Shown: positions 21,087 to 32,800 of the stretch, one piece after another | Numbering within the stretch: the first letter of the stretch is position 1 | Layout: each line of letters starts with the position of its first letter | Assembly: GCA_964016875.1 (NCBI GenBank) | Contig: OZ024728.1 | Span: forward strand, 9,102,272-9,166,271 | Length of the DNA: 64,000 nucleotides | Reading direction: 5' to 3' | Origin: Fallopia convolvulus | Taxonomy: Eukaryota; Streptophyta; Magnoliopsida; Caryophyllales; Polygonaceae | The notes under the pieces: model-generated | Databases searched by the model: none | What the model saw: the letters and a program-made list of their open reading frames with translations, nothing else | What the model was told of the DNA's origin: nothing | Made by a program: the position numbers and the translations under genes

Positions 21087-24000
21087 CTAGTCCTCGTTCT
21101 TGTATTGGTTGTTGCTCATTTGTGGAGTGTACTGGCTAGTGGATGAAGGAGAGTACCCTGGGACACTTGGCGAATACCCGGCACTCGGACTGTTGAATAC
21201 GATGGAACAAACAAGTTCAGTTGAGTCTCAAAACATATAAATGATTGCTACTTAAAGCGGCTTTACCTGTACTAAGGAGAGCTTGGGCTGTAATCCGGGT
21301 TTCCTCCTGCTGCTGAACTGTATGGGCTGGGGAAAGGGGCAAATATCAGCGTACGTAAGATAAATTTCATGCTCCAACATGTTTGGCTGGGTCTTTCAAC
21401 TAATACAATGAAAACAAACCAATTTACCTGCTTGGACTGTAACTAGGACTTGAGGGGGAATATGATGGTGAAGTAGGCGAGTAAGATGGTGAAGTAGGCG
21501 AGTAAGACGGCGAAGTTGGGCTGCAACACAAGACATAAACAGAGAACAACTTCAGAATCCTCACAAATATTGGAAATGAAATCCAAACCACCATATGCAT
21601 ATTACGCGTCATGCTACCTGTAGTTCGGAGATGTGGGGCTGTACTCACTAGCGGATGAAATCTTTGGACTGCTTGGAGAGTATGCAAGGGACGGGCTGTA
21701 CTTGGCAGAGGGGTTGTAACTCGGAGAGGTAGGACTGTAGGTGGGAGACGTCGGGCTGTAAGAAGGGGAAGTCGGGCTGTAATGAGGAGAGGTCGGGCTG
21801 TAAGACCAAGGAGAGCTCGGGCTGTAGCCTGGAGAGCTTGGATCATACACTGGTGAGGTCGGGCTGTAGCCTGGAGAGGTTGGACCATACACTGGTGAGG
21901 TTGGGCTGTACGAGGGAGAGGTTGGACCATACACTGGTGAGGTCGGGCTGTAAGAAGGAGAGGTCAGGCTGTAAGAAGGAGAGGTCGGGCTGTATTGATA
22001 AGGAGACGTTGGGGAGTAAGAAGGCGTCGTAGGAGAATAAGCAGGGCTTGTAAGGCTATAGGCAGGAGAACTGGGGTCGTATCTTAGAGAAGGCGGGCTA
22101 TATCCAGGAGACCCGGGATTATAAAGCGGTGAGCTGAGGCTATACACGGGTGATGGCGGGCTATATAATGACCTCGGAGAAGCATAGCCGGGGGAAAACG
22201 CCATCCCGCCACCAAGAGGTGAGAACAGAGCACCTGAGGGTGGAGAGAAGCAGGAGTTTGGACTGCGCAAGTAACTCGGTGACATCATTCCCTCTGAGAT
22301 AGGAGACAGTCCGGGAGTCGTCGTCCCGAAATCTAGCCCCTCTTCCATGTAACTCGGCAGTTGGAGTTCAATTGCATGCTGAAGCATATTCTCATTGAGG
22401 TACAAAGAGCAGCCACCTGTCCCGATCGGTGCAAGTTGCCCCAACATGATATTCTCGGTAACACCCTTCAAGTAGTCCGATTCAGCATACACAGCGGCGT
22501 CCAGTAGAATGTCGACTGTTTCTTCAAACGAGCATCTCATCAACGGTCCTGTGTCGTTTCTGTTGATACCGTGGCGTGTGATGGCCATCAGATGTCCACG
22601 GTAAGTCATGGTGTCACACAAAATGGCTAAATGGCGGTAATTGACATACGACCCGTCAAAGGATATGACAGCTCGTAGCTCATTGAGTAATGCTCTCCGC
22701 ACAGCCTCAATTCCAAGAACTTCCATAACTTCAATCAAGTGATTACTTGTTGTTCTTGTTGCGTCTACATCTTCATGACACATGACAGCTAAAAGATTGA
22801 CACCTTCTGTATCGAGCATCCATTCCTTTTCGGTCACGAATCCTTCGTTCTCATCAAACTTGTTGTGCACTTTATCATGCTTCATGAAAACTTTATTGAT
22901 ATCTGGAATGCCTCTAAGGGCCATCTCCGTCAACATGTTACTCTCTATTTTCTTAAGGAACACATCATCCTCAGCCGATTCGTCTTGTATTTCTCCTTTG
23001 GCAGCTTCATCGTTCATGATACGGATACGAAGGATCAACTTTTCAGCATTGTCATCATTAAAGATGCAGGTCAAATCATCATTAAACTCCAGATTGATCT
23101 TGTCAGCAATATCAGCCATACTCAACTTTTTGTCCACCATCATCTCACGGTTAAGCTCTATACGAAGCAACCAAGGAGAGATCTTATCTGGAGAAATCTC
23201 TTCATCGGGCATTTCATAGTACGACTTTACAAAGTCCATATCCTCTTCAATGATTGTGCTCATTGGGTCTGGGTCGTACCACACTTCTGTGGCATGTGTC
23301 ACGCTACGTAATGTAGTGTACTCCAAGGCACACTGGACATTTTTAGCCCTCTCCTTTCCCGCATTTTTATCTTCCTTCACTGATAATCTCTTCAAGTAAA
23401 CTGAGAGAGATGGCGTTTTGATCTTTTTGGCTACATTGATAATCTCCCTCAACCTGGGAACACCAAGAGTGACATTCTTTGCACTAACACCAGCATAGTG
23501 GAAGGTGTTGAGAGTCATTTGAGTAGCAGGTTCACCAATAGATTGAGCTGCAACACAACCAATCATCTCCCCAGGTGCAACCAGAGACTGCAAAAACCGA
23601 GATTCAATCTCACCAATCAACCAATCAAAAGCTTCATGTGTAAGCCTGTAGTCCTTCAACACTCTCTTACTGGCAAGGGCACTTCGAAGCGAGATATTGA
23701 AGAACAAAGTAGCATTCTTTTGAGCTTCCATACTAAGAAAATCATCACCATGAACAACTTTCAGCTTATCCTGAAGTTTATCAACAGCATCGACAATCTC
23801 CATAGGATGCATATCAGAACGCCTCCGTTTATCAATCTTGAAGAGTTTTTGAGCATTTGAGACCAGCCTCATGAGGTTAACAGGCAAAGGCCACAGATCA
23901 TCTCCTGTGGTAGCAATTTCAGTTGCTAGCTGGACCCTGTCTGCCTCAAGCTTTTGAACTTCAGCATCCAAAACATTACGGAACTCACAGATCGTTCTAA

Positions 24001-27000
24001 TATCTTCAATATGTTCCGGCTGCATATAATCTGGGTTCCAGTGATCATCATCAAACTCATACCTAAATTTCCTGTCAAATTCTGCCTTCGTGACTTTCAG
24101 AGAATGTAATTTCTGATTCTCTAACCACACAGCATCCATCCCATCTTCTCCATAGAGAAACTGAATGACATCACCCAGTGAATTCCTCACAGTTCCATCA
24201 TATTTGACCATGATATCCTCCATAGCCTTCACCAATCGCCTCTGAATGTATCCAGTTTCAGAAGTCTTCACAGCAGTATCAATGAGACCTTCTCTACCAC
24301 CCATGGCATGGAAAAAGAACTCTTGTGGAGTCAAACCTCGTAGATATGAGTTCTCCACAAACCCACGACTTTCAGGTCCATAGTCATCCTTTGTAAAATG
24401 AGGCAGAGTCCGACCATTGAACCCAAAAGGTATCCGCTTACCTTCAACATTTTGCTGCCCCACACAAGCTGTCATCTGTGAAATATTGATATAACTCCCC
24501 TTAGATCCAGCACTGACCATAGCTTTCAGATTGTTACTCTCTGACAAACTTTTCTGAGCACTACTTCCAGCTTCATCACGAGCTTTATTCAAGACCTAAC
24601 AAAGGAAATTCACTAGATTAAAAAGAAAGCTTATAGCTACGATTACAAAAGGGCAAGAAAGCAGATGCGTTCACCAGAGCATACCTGATTCACTAAGGTT
24701 TCAAACGAGTCCATCATTGTTCGTCCAGGCGCAGGTTCCAACTTCTTTTCTTGGGCTTCCCTAATATGCTCTTTCACTTTATTTTTGGCCGTAGATATTG
24801 TTTCACTTATTGTTTCCATGGTGGCTGCATCAGCAATCGTGTCTCCAATACCCATGCTGAAAGCGTTCTGTAAAAGCCAATAATTAACAAGCCACTGAGT
24901 GTGCCCCAGAAACTTGCGTGCAGCATCTGGACCAACTTCCTCCCTGCATAGAAGTGCAAAAGTTGTAGAATAAATACCCAAAAACAGTCCAAGAATAACG
25001 TTGCCACATGATGTACAAAATTACAACATGAAGGAAAAAACAAGCATTATGCCCAGCTCGAAAACCTAATCTTATTACAAGATAAACAATCAAAGGATAA
25101 AATATGAATTACAGTGGCCAACGTGCGATACCAAATGTACCATATCACATGTATAAGACTTCCACCAGATGTCCCAAGCGTCTTTTTGCAAAGAGTACCA
25201 GACAATAGCTCCCCCTTTTCTACTAGCACTTGTGTGTCTCCAGGAGTAAGAATCCCCTCTTTTTCATCGTGCCAAGCTGAATACCTAAGAAGGTTAATCT
25301 GTTTGGGTATGATAAGACTAAACACTTGCTTCCCAGTCCAAAGAGGCCTAGGCTTCAGAATTGCCGGCTGAGGCACTTTTCCATCAAAATCCTCCCACCA
25401 CATCAAGGTATTCATAAACACATCCTGACAAAACAAAACATAAACACTAATTAAACTAAAGCCTAGTGGACATTAGTAAAGCAACTTATTAGAAAAACAT
25501 GTTCTAGCAGACAACCTTCTCAATGAAAGTATCTCTTTTTGTGATTTTTCGGCACCCAAGAAGAGTGTCCTGCACAATACCCATCACAGGCCTATTGGAT
25601 TGGGGAGATACAATACATTTTGGCACCATCATCAGCTCAAGAACTTCTGCTCGAGTCTCAAAAGACTGAGGAACATGCATGTTCATTTCATCTCCATCAA
25701 AGTCAGCGTTATACGGCGAAGTGACAGACAAATTCAATCGGAATGTTGAATAAGGCATAATCTTGATTCTGTGACCCATGATAGACATCTTATGAAGACT
25801 TGGTTGTCGATTGAAAAGAACAAAGTCTCCATCGATCAAATGCCTCTCAACCTGCACAGTACAGCACCAAATTGTTATATTCCTCAAAGGGAGAAAGCAA
25901 CAGGATGCAAGAAAACCAAAGTAAGCAAGTAGACTACTTTGTATCCAATCTCCAAATGATGATCACTACTCTTCTTCAAATAACGAAGATCAAGCCTTTG
26001 ACCATCATCTCTTATGATATATTTTGCACCAGTTTTACCAGGTGGGGGATGAGGTCCATACTCAACGAGCTCCGTCAATCTACCAGCAACACTTTCAGTT
26101 AATATCAACACAAGAAACACATCAAGAAAAAGAGAGTACAGAGACTGATAACATACTTTTCAATGTTATATGGTGTCACAGTTTCTGGATAAGTAAGATT
26201 TAATGCTATACTCCATGGCACTCCCAGCTGATCAATGTTAATTGTAGGATCAGGTGTGATGACTGTACGAGCAGAAAAGTCCACACGTTTCCCCATTAGA
26301 TTCCCTCGTATACAACCTTCCTTGGCCTTAAGCCTGCTGCATATTGACTTTATAGGTCTACCAGATCGCTGTGTAGCCTGCATAGATACAGATAATGATT
26401 TCTCTGAAAAAGATCCGGGGTTGACCAAATTTAGAATAAAATAAGACGACCAAAAGGCATAAAATAGATACCCTGGGTTGCCCAGGAAGCTCATTGTCAA
26501 AATATGTAGCTATGTGAAACTGCAGTAGTTGAGCAAATTCAGAAATGATGTGTGCAGGGGCTCCATTTCTTTCCTGACGTCTCAAGTTGTCATTATGCCT
26601 AATTATCATAGCCAACTGATGAGTCAAGTCATCCTGCAAACGCACAAGGTAAACTCGTGGATCAGAATAACATATCAAAACTGAAGTTTATTCTGGCAAT
26701 AGGACTCTAAGCCAAATATGAGGCAGGAGGGTTAAATGCTTGCCTCACTCCTTGAGGAAGTGTCCATCATAACAGAAGGCCTCACAGGAGGTGGAGGAAT
26801 AGGGAGCACTTGAAGTATCATCCAATCAGGACGGGCATATTTTGGGTTCAAGCCAAGCAATTGGCAGTCTTCGTCACTTATTCTCTTGAGAACGCTAAGA
26901 ACCTGTTTCCACGTGCAACAAGCAATTAAATAGAGCAAGAGAGAAGCAGACAAAAGGGAATTTATTTTTTTCCACGTAAGAGAGACAGAAAGCAAACAAA

Positions 27001-27961
27001 AGGGAATTTATTTTGTTTCCACGTGCAACACTTGCCCTTTCAGCGGAAAGTTGTTGCTTCCTCTCAACAGGTTCTGGGAGCTGCTCCTGATTATCACCCT
27101 TCTTCTTTGTCAACTTGTATTCAGCTATCATCTTCATACCATCAACCGTAAGAAATGGCTGCTGAGCACCACAGCCACCGCGGCTTTTCTTCACAGGCTC
27201 CCCTGCGTCTTGACTATGGACATCTACTTCGTCACCACCTTCACACTTCTTCTTTGCTTTACAAGCCTCCAAGATTTTCTTCAGCCTATTTTTAGGATTC
27301 CGAATCCTCATGGCTTGCTTGAATTTGTGGTCATCCTGCATAATTCAAGAAACTAGCTAAGAACACACAAGCGCAGAGCATTTTAACAAGAATATGTAAC
27401 TAGTAGTATCTGAACTATATGTGTGTTTGGAATCCCCAAACTATTCTGTTATTAAAATTTAGAATTTAATTTAACAGAGTTCCCATGGGTGATATACCTC
27501 ATCAGCTAGAATCTTGGAGCAATTAAAGCATACACATCGCATAATCGACAGCACTGTTTTCAAGAACCCAATATGGTACATTGGTTTAGCCAGTTCAAGG
27601 TGGCCAAAGTGACCAGGGCATTCCGCCATGTTAGCAGTACAAGTCTCACACTTGTGCTTGCGATCAATGGTACCCAGTCGAGGGTCGCTGAGACCACCAC
27701 GCTTAGGTTTCCCCCTCTCCGTTGTCTCACTAAATTCAATTTGCACAGCAGACATTTGCCTCTGCACAACGCAATCCAATCATTCAATCAATCAATCACG
27801 TCAACTCAATGAAAAAACCCTAGGATTTGATCCATACAATTGCCACATATAACTGTCTATGGCGGAAAGAAAATTACAATTTCATCGGCGCTGAGGATGC
27901 CAAACTGGACGCACTGGACTTTGGCGACCTCCGCCGGTGAGTACGGGAAACGGATATCCAT
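21087..27961 (-). CDS. NRPB1: DNA-directed RNA polymerase II largest subunit (RPB1/NRPB1)
   Basis: Fourteen exons on the minus strand: 27878-27961, 27498-27761, 27036-27335, 26744-26902, 26472-26633, 26157-26377, 25938-26079, 25516-25851, 25141-25424, 24685-24943, 21618-24595, 21428-21520, 21267-21326 and 21087-21189. The protein begins MDIRFPYSPAEV. It carries the N-terminal zinc-binding clamp (CETC...CPGHFGH) and the catalytic Mg site (NADFDGDEMN) in exon 8. A CTD of about 30 heptads related to YSPTSPS is encoded in exons 11-13. It is the catalytic subunit of nuclear RNA polymerase II. Introns after exons 3 and 4 use GC donors. An in-frame TAG at 21272-21274 in exon 13 stops translation after 1778 residues. 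Exon 14 continues in phase to a tail ending NED and would give 1814 residues without that stop; Arabidopsis NRPB1 is about 1840. The body looks fully conserved and functional. Confidence 0.95.
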
Positions 27962-27966
27962 AGTAA

Positions 27967-27975
27967 TTAGGGTTT
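27967..27975 (-). promoter_or_regulatory. Telo-box in the RPB1 5' leader
   Basis: AAACCCTAA on the minus strand lies just before the RPB1 start codon (27961). Telo-boxes are common in 5' regions of plant housekeeping and translation-related genes. Confidence 0.55.
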
Positions 27976-28207
27976 AAAACGGTATCAAATCAAAAACCGA
28001 TCGTAAATTCGAAAGCAAATCAATCAGTGTTCAAGATTGCGGGAACTCGTCTTAATTTTCGTTTTTCTCGTTTTTCTTGTTTTAATTTTGTTTTCAACTC
28101 TCACTCAGACGGCGCTTTCGCCGATCTCTCTCAATCGCTCCAGGCGGCTTCTCTCTTGGAGGAGAAAGATTATGATTGGAAAATTCGGATGAGGAGACCT
28201 CACCGCG

Positions 28208-28215
28208 TTTTATAG
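28208..28215 (-). promoter_or_regulatory. Probable TATA box of RPB1
   Basis: CTATAAAA on the minus strand, about 245 bases before the start codon, leaves room for a leader of about 215 bases. It is the best TATA match in the interval. Confidence 0.55.
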
Positions 28216-28298
28216 AGACGGAAAACTTGGAGGACAAGATTTTATCCTTCTGACGAAATTACCCTTATGGGCACCGACTTCGCATCTTTCAACTGAGC

Positions 28299-28323
28299 CG
28301 GCCCATTTTCGTACAAGCCCATG
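28299..28323 (-). promoter_or_regulatory. Site II-type GGCCCA/GCCCA elements upstream of RPB1
   Basis: GGCCCAT at 28300-28306 and AGCCCATG at 28316-28323 (plus-strand readings; TGGGCC-type on minus) lie about 90-110 bases upstream of the TATA box. Site II elements are typical of plant growth-related promoters. Confidence 0.4.
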
Positions 28324-28371
28324 CAATTTGTACAGTTTCGTTTTCTGTATTCTCTTTGCATATATCTACCT

Positions 28372-28607
28372 AATAAATGTTTTAATAAATTATATTATAC
28401 TTGTTAAAAATTCTATCCTTATTATCTTTTAAATTATACACTTCTCTACCAATCTTTATATTAAAATTTTCCATAACATTATCTTATTTAATAAATGTTT
28501 TAATAAATTATATTATACTTGTTAAAAATTCTATCCTTATTATATTTTAAATTATATACTTCTCTACCAATCTTTATATTAAAATTTTCCATAACATTAT
28601 CTTATTT
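28372..28607. repeat. 118-bp tandem duplication
   Basis: Two head-to-tail copies (28372-28489 and 28490-28607) differ at only a few positions. The unit is AT-rich, starts AATAAATGTTTTAATAAA and ends ATCTTATTT. It lies upstream of the RPB1 promoter. Confidence 0.85.
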
Positions 28608-29053
28608 ATTACGGAGTAAAAGATAAGAATACTAATACATAAAAATAATAGATTAAATTTAAATAATTTAATAAATTGTATTATGTTTCTAGATAGCCTA
28701 TTCTAATTAATTTTATCTTTTTAAAATTAAGTATTTTATGCATATTAATGTCTTAACAAATAATTAAAAAAACTAGTAAAACTATTTAATTCAATTCAAA
28801 CTAATATTTTAATAATTTTATTTTAAATTTAGGGCAACATCTCAACAAATAATGAAAAAATATTTAAATATATTCAATTGAAATATGAGATACAATCTAA
28901 AAAATAATTTTTATAGCTTACATAGTTTTAATGAAAACATTATATACATTTATTTTATATTTTATATTAATATCATAAAATTATTTCTTTTTTTTAGTAA
29001 AATTTTTCTGTAAATTTCACGAGACTTCAACTAGTATTATGTAAGATTCCAAT
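28608..29053. other. AT-rich spacer
   Basis: Very AT-rich sequence without ORF or clear repeat structure. Confidence 0.45.
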
Positions 29054-29628
29054 TTGGCATTCAAAATTGATTTAGGAACATTATTCGCCCGATTGGATCA
29101 ACAACAGGTGATGTACATGATGGTGGACTTCAAGCAATGGCTTGAATTGACTCGCCAAGGTAAGTTTTTATGCGGGCTGCCCAAGATCCCATTAATCCTT
29201 TCTATCTCCACCCGTCTGATCATTCGGGATTCAAAATTTGTCATGTCACTTTGAAGGGTGACAATTTTCAAGAATGGAAAACTGCTATGAAGAACGGCTT
29301 CCGAGCCAAGCGCAAGATGGGCTTCCTTGATGGTCGTATTCTTAAACCGGACGATTAGTCATTCGAACTCGATGATTGGTGGAGTGCTAACGCTATGATG
29401 ATCGGTTGGATTTTTGAGTCCATCGATTCCACCATTCGGTCTTCCATCATCGTCTTAGAAACTGTTTGCGAGTTATATATGGGATGAACTTCATCAGCGG
29501 TTCCACGTTGGGAATGCTACGCGGATTCTTCAGATATGTTCCACATCACCAACTGCACTCAGAAAGGTCAATATGCCATCACCTACTATGGTGTTTTGAA
29601 ACAGTTATGGGACGAATTATCAACTTAC
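29054..29628 (+). pseudogene. Copia gag fragment (host of copia 2), left part
   Basis: Broken frames encode a gag N-terminal region: LKGDNFQEWKTAM, RAKRKMGFLDGRI, then after a TAG DDWWSANAMMIGWI and YYGVLKQLWDELSTY. This is the UBN2-type gag of a copia family different from copia 1 and 2. The reading is cut at 29628, where copia 2 begins, and resumes at 34376. Confidence 0.75.
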
Positions 29629-29826
29629 TATTGGAGATATTCCTTAGATATTATTTTCTATTTTATACTGTTATGATTAGAAGATATCTTTTATTATCTC
29701 TAGTATTGTTTTCTATCTCTAAATATAAGATTATGGCTTGGAGTCCAAGCACAATATCTTTCTATGTACTATATATTGGAATTATCTCCTTCTTAATAAG
29801 ATTATCAGTTTCTCATAACCTCTACA
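29629..29826 (+). repeat. Copia 2 5' LTR
   Basis: Starts TATTGGAGATATTCC, or TGGAG if the TG convention is used, and ends CTCTACA next to the primer-binding site. Confidence 0.9.
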
Positions 29827-29869
29827 TGGTATCACGAGCCTGATCCTCAAAATTTTTGGATTGTTCTTC

Positions 29870-32800
29870 ATGGCATCGAACAATCACACCATTCCCAATG
29901 ATGTCGAACCATCCAAACCGTTCGTCGTCGTTCAATTCCACAATGTTATCAAACTTTTCTCCACCAATTATGTCACATGGAAAACCCAAATTCAGTCAAT
30001 TTTGATCGGTTATGACCTTTACAAATTTCTTGATGGGTCACACCCCGCTCCGCCCAAAACCCTACCAAATTTCGTTGATCCAACCACGTCGACTCCGAAT
30101 CCAGCCTACTCTACATGGCTGCGTCAGGACAAGCTTTTGTTTGGTGCCTTGGTTGGGACGTTGTCTCCATTCGTGGCTCCTCTCGTCACTCGAGCAGCCA
30201 CATCACAAGCAGCATGGGATCTTCTTTCCAATACCTATGCCAAGCCTTCCCGAGGGCACATCCATCAATTGAAAGATAAATTGAAGCATCTGAAGAAGGG
30301 CTCCCAATCTGTCACGAAGTTCATGCAGAAGATTAAGACGTGTGCTGATTTGCTCGCATCTCTCGGCAAAGAATAAGATCCCAAAGACTTGATTGATTAT
30401 GTGCTTAATGGTCTTGATGATTCTTTTCAAGCCGTTATTGATGGCGTTCATAATCGAGAAACAACTATTACGTTCGAAGAGTTGCATGAAAAACTGATCA
30501 ACAAGGAGCTCCAACTCAAAATTGACGTCGGTGAGTCCTCGTCCTCGACACCTGCGGTCGCCATGACTATGCAGTCGAAATCCCGCCCGAAGTCCCGATT
30601 CAATAACTCGGCTCAATCGCAGTCGTACTCGACGTCCCAGTCGCAACCCTACTCCCCACGACCTCCAAAAAATCCCAACCCTATTCTGCCAAACCCTAAC
30701 CCTAACCTTAATTCTTCCTATCCTCAAAATCCCGCAAACCCTACTTCTGCTGGCCCAGGCCCTCGTCCGTTTCTTGGTAAATGCCAGTGGTGTGGTGAGC
30801 GTGGCCATGTCATGTTTCACTGCACCGGTTTCGCCAGGCTGCCCCTCACCTTTGCCCGCCTACTTACAATCCTCGCCCATCCTTTCCGCAGCAAAACCCT
30901 AGACCTCCGCAAGCTAACTTTGCTGCCAACACCACCCAATCCTGGCTTATGGACACTAGAGCCTCACATTCCGCCACCAATGATCTTCAAAATCTAAGCC
31001 TCCACTACCCTTATGAAGGCCCTGATTCACTTCATGTTGGTGACGGTAAAGGCCTCTCCATCTCTCATATTGGTCAATTTTCGCTTAACACAAACAATCA
31101 CACTTTTAACTTTAATAATGTCCTTCATGTCCCTCAAATCTCCAAGAACATTATTTCTGTGTCTCAATTTACATCTCAAAATAATTTGTCTGTCGAATTC
31201 TTACCATCTTCTTTTCATGTGAAGGATCTTCTTACAGGAACTATTCTTCTTAGTGGTCCTTGTGTTGATGAGGTTTATTCTTGGCCTTTGTCGGTGTCTC
31301 CTCAAGCTCTCGTTGCTCACCAGTCCGTCGAGTCCTCCTGGCACCACAAATTGGGACATCCGTCTCATTCTATCCTTAAGTTTATGTTGTCTAATTTTGG
31401 TTTAAGCAGTTCTTCAATTCAATCTCAATCTTGTAATTCTTGCTCTATTAATAAAAGTCATCAGTTACCTTTTCATCAATCTTCAATCTCGTCTACCTCT
31501 CCTTTAGAAATCATCTTTTCGGATGTTTGGACTTCGCCTGTTGTGTCGGTTGATGGTTTTCGTTACTAAATTATTTTCGTTGACCATTTTACAAAATACA
31601 TATGGCTATATCCACTCAAACGGAAATCTGAAACCAAAGATGTCTTTATCAAGTTCAAATCCCTTGTTGAGAACTATTTCCAATCAAAAATAAAAATCCT
31701 CTATTCTGACAATGGTGGCGAGTATATAGCTCTTGCTTCGTTTCTTGCCACTAACGATGTCACTCATTTAACCACTCCTCCTCATACTCCACAACACAAT
31801 GGGTATTCTGAGCGTCGTCATCGTCACATCGTTGAGACGGGTTTCACCTTGATGACGTTTTCCGGTCTCCCTACTAGTCTTTGGCCCTATGCTTTCAAAA
31901 CAGCGGTGTACCTCATCAACCGCATGCCCACGCCTACCCTACATAATGTGTCACCCTATTTTAAACTCTTCAAAATTATTCCTAATTATTTCAAGTTAAA
32001 GTGCTTCGGTTGTTTGTGTTATCCATGGTTGAAGCCATATTCACAGCATAAGATGGACCCGAAATCTCTTCCATGTGTCTTTGTTGGGTACTCACTTTCC
32101 CAAAGTGCCTATTTTTTCTTAGACCCAAAAACCTTCAAAGTTTATACGTCTCGGCATGTCACCTTTGTTGAGACAAATTATCCCTTTCTAAATGCTCAGC
32201 CTTCCAATCCTACTACCTCTTTCGTGCCACCGGATCATCCTTGGACGACTCTCGGTGTGCCGCTCCAACCACCTCCGCCACCACATGCTCCGCCGCCCCA
32301 GCCCCCTCCCTCGCTTACAAATCCACCGGCCACACCATCAAACTCTAACCCTAATTTTGGGTTGCTTTCTCCCGAAGCTTCAAACCCTAGCCCTTTACTA
32401 TCAAACCCTACTTCTTCACCCTCCAATCCCAACTCCGTACACACCACACCCTTGGCTGATTCTTCAGCCTCTTCCTCCAATTCCCCTTCGAACCCCAGCC
32501 CAGCCATCGCACCTAACCCTACGCCGGAATCAGCACCGGCCCAACCCACTCATGCCATGGTGACTAGATCCCAACATAACATCTTCAAACCAATCAATAA
32601 GCTCAACCTCACTGCTCAAACCCAAACACATCGTGAACCCGCTACCATTACTCAAGCCTTAAAAGACCCCGATTGGCGTCGGGCTATGACTGTAGAATTT
32701 GAAGCCTTGAGCAATAACGACACATGGGAACTCGTTCAACCTGCTTCGCCTGTAAATGTGGTTGGCTGCAAATGGGTCTTTCGAGTTAAATATAATCCTG

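Noticed and set aside
20805..21146. 113-residue plus-strand frame
   Set aside because: Its end is antisense to RPB1 exon 14 and it has no recognisable domain.
21424..21930. Open frame on minus strand over the CTD (168 residues)
   Set aside because: It is an alternative phase of the RPB1 heptad repeats crossing intron 11; the true frame is set by the YSPTSPS heptads.
22782..23860. Three plus-strand frames of 120-148 residues
   Set aside because: Antisense shadows of the long RPB1 exon 11.
28027..28215. 62-residue plus-strand frame upstream of RPB1
   Set aside because: It lies antisense to the RPB1 leader and TATA box and shows no motif.
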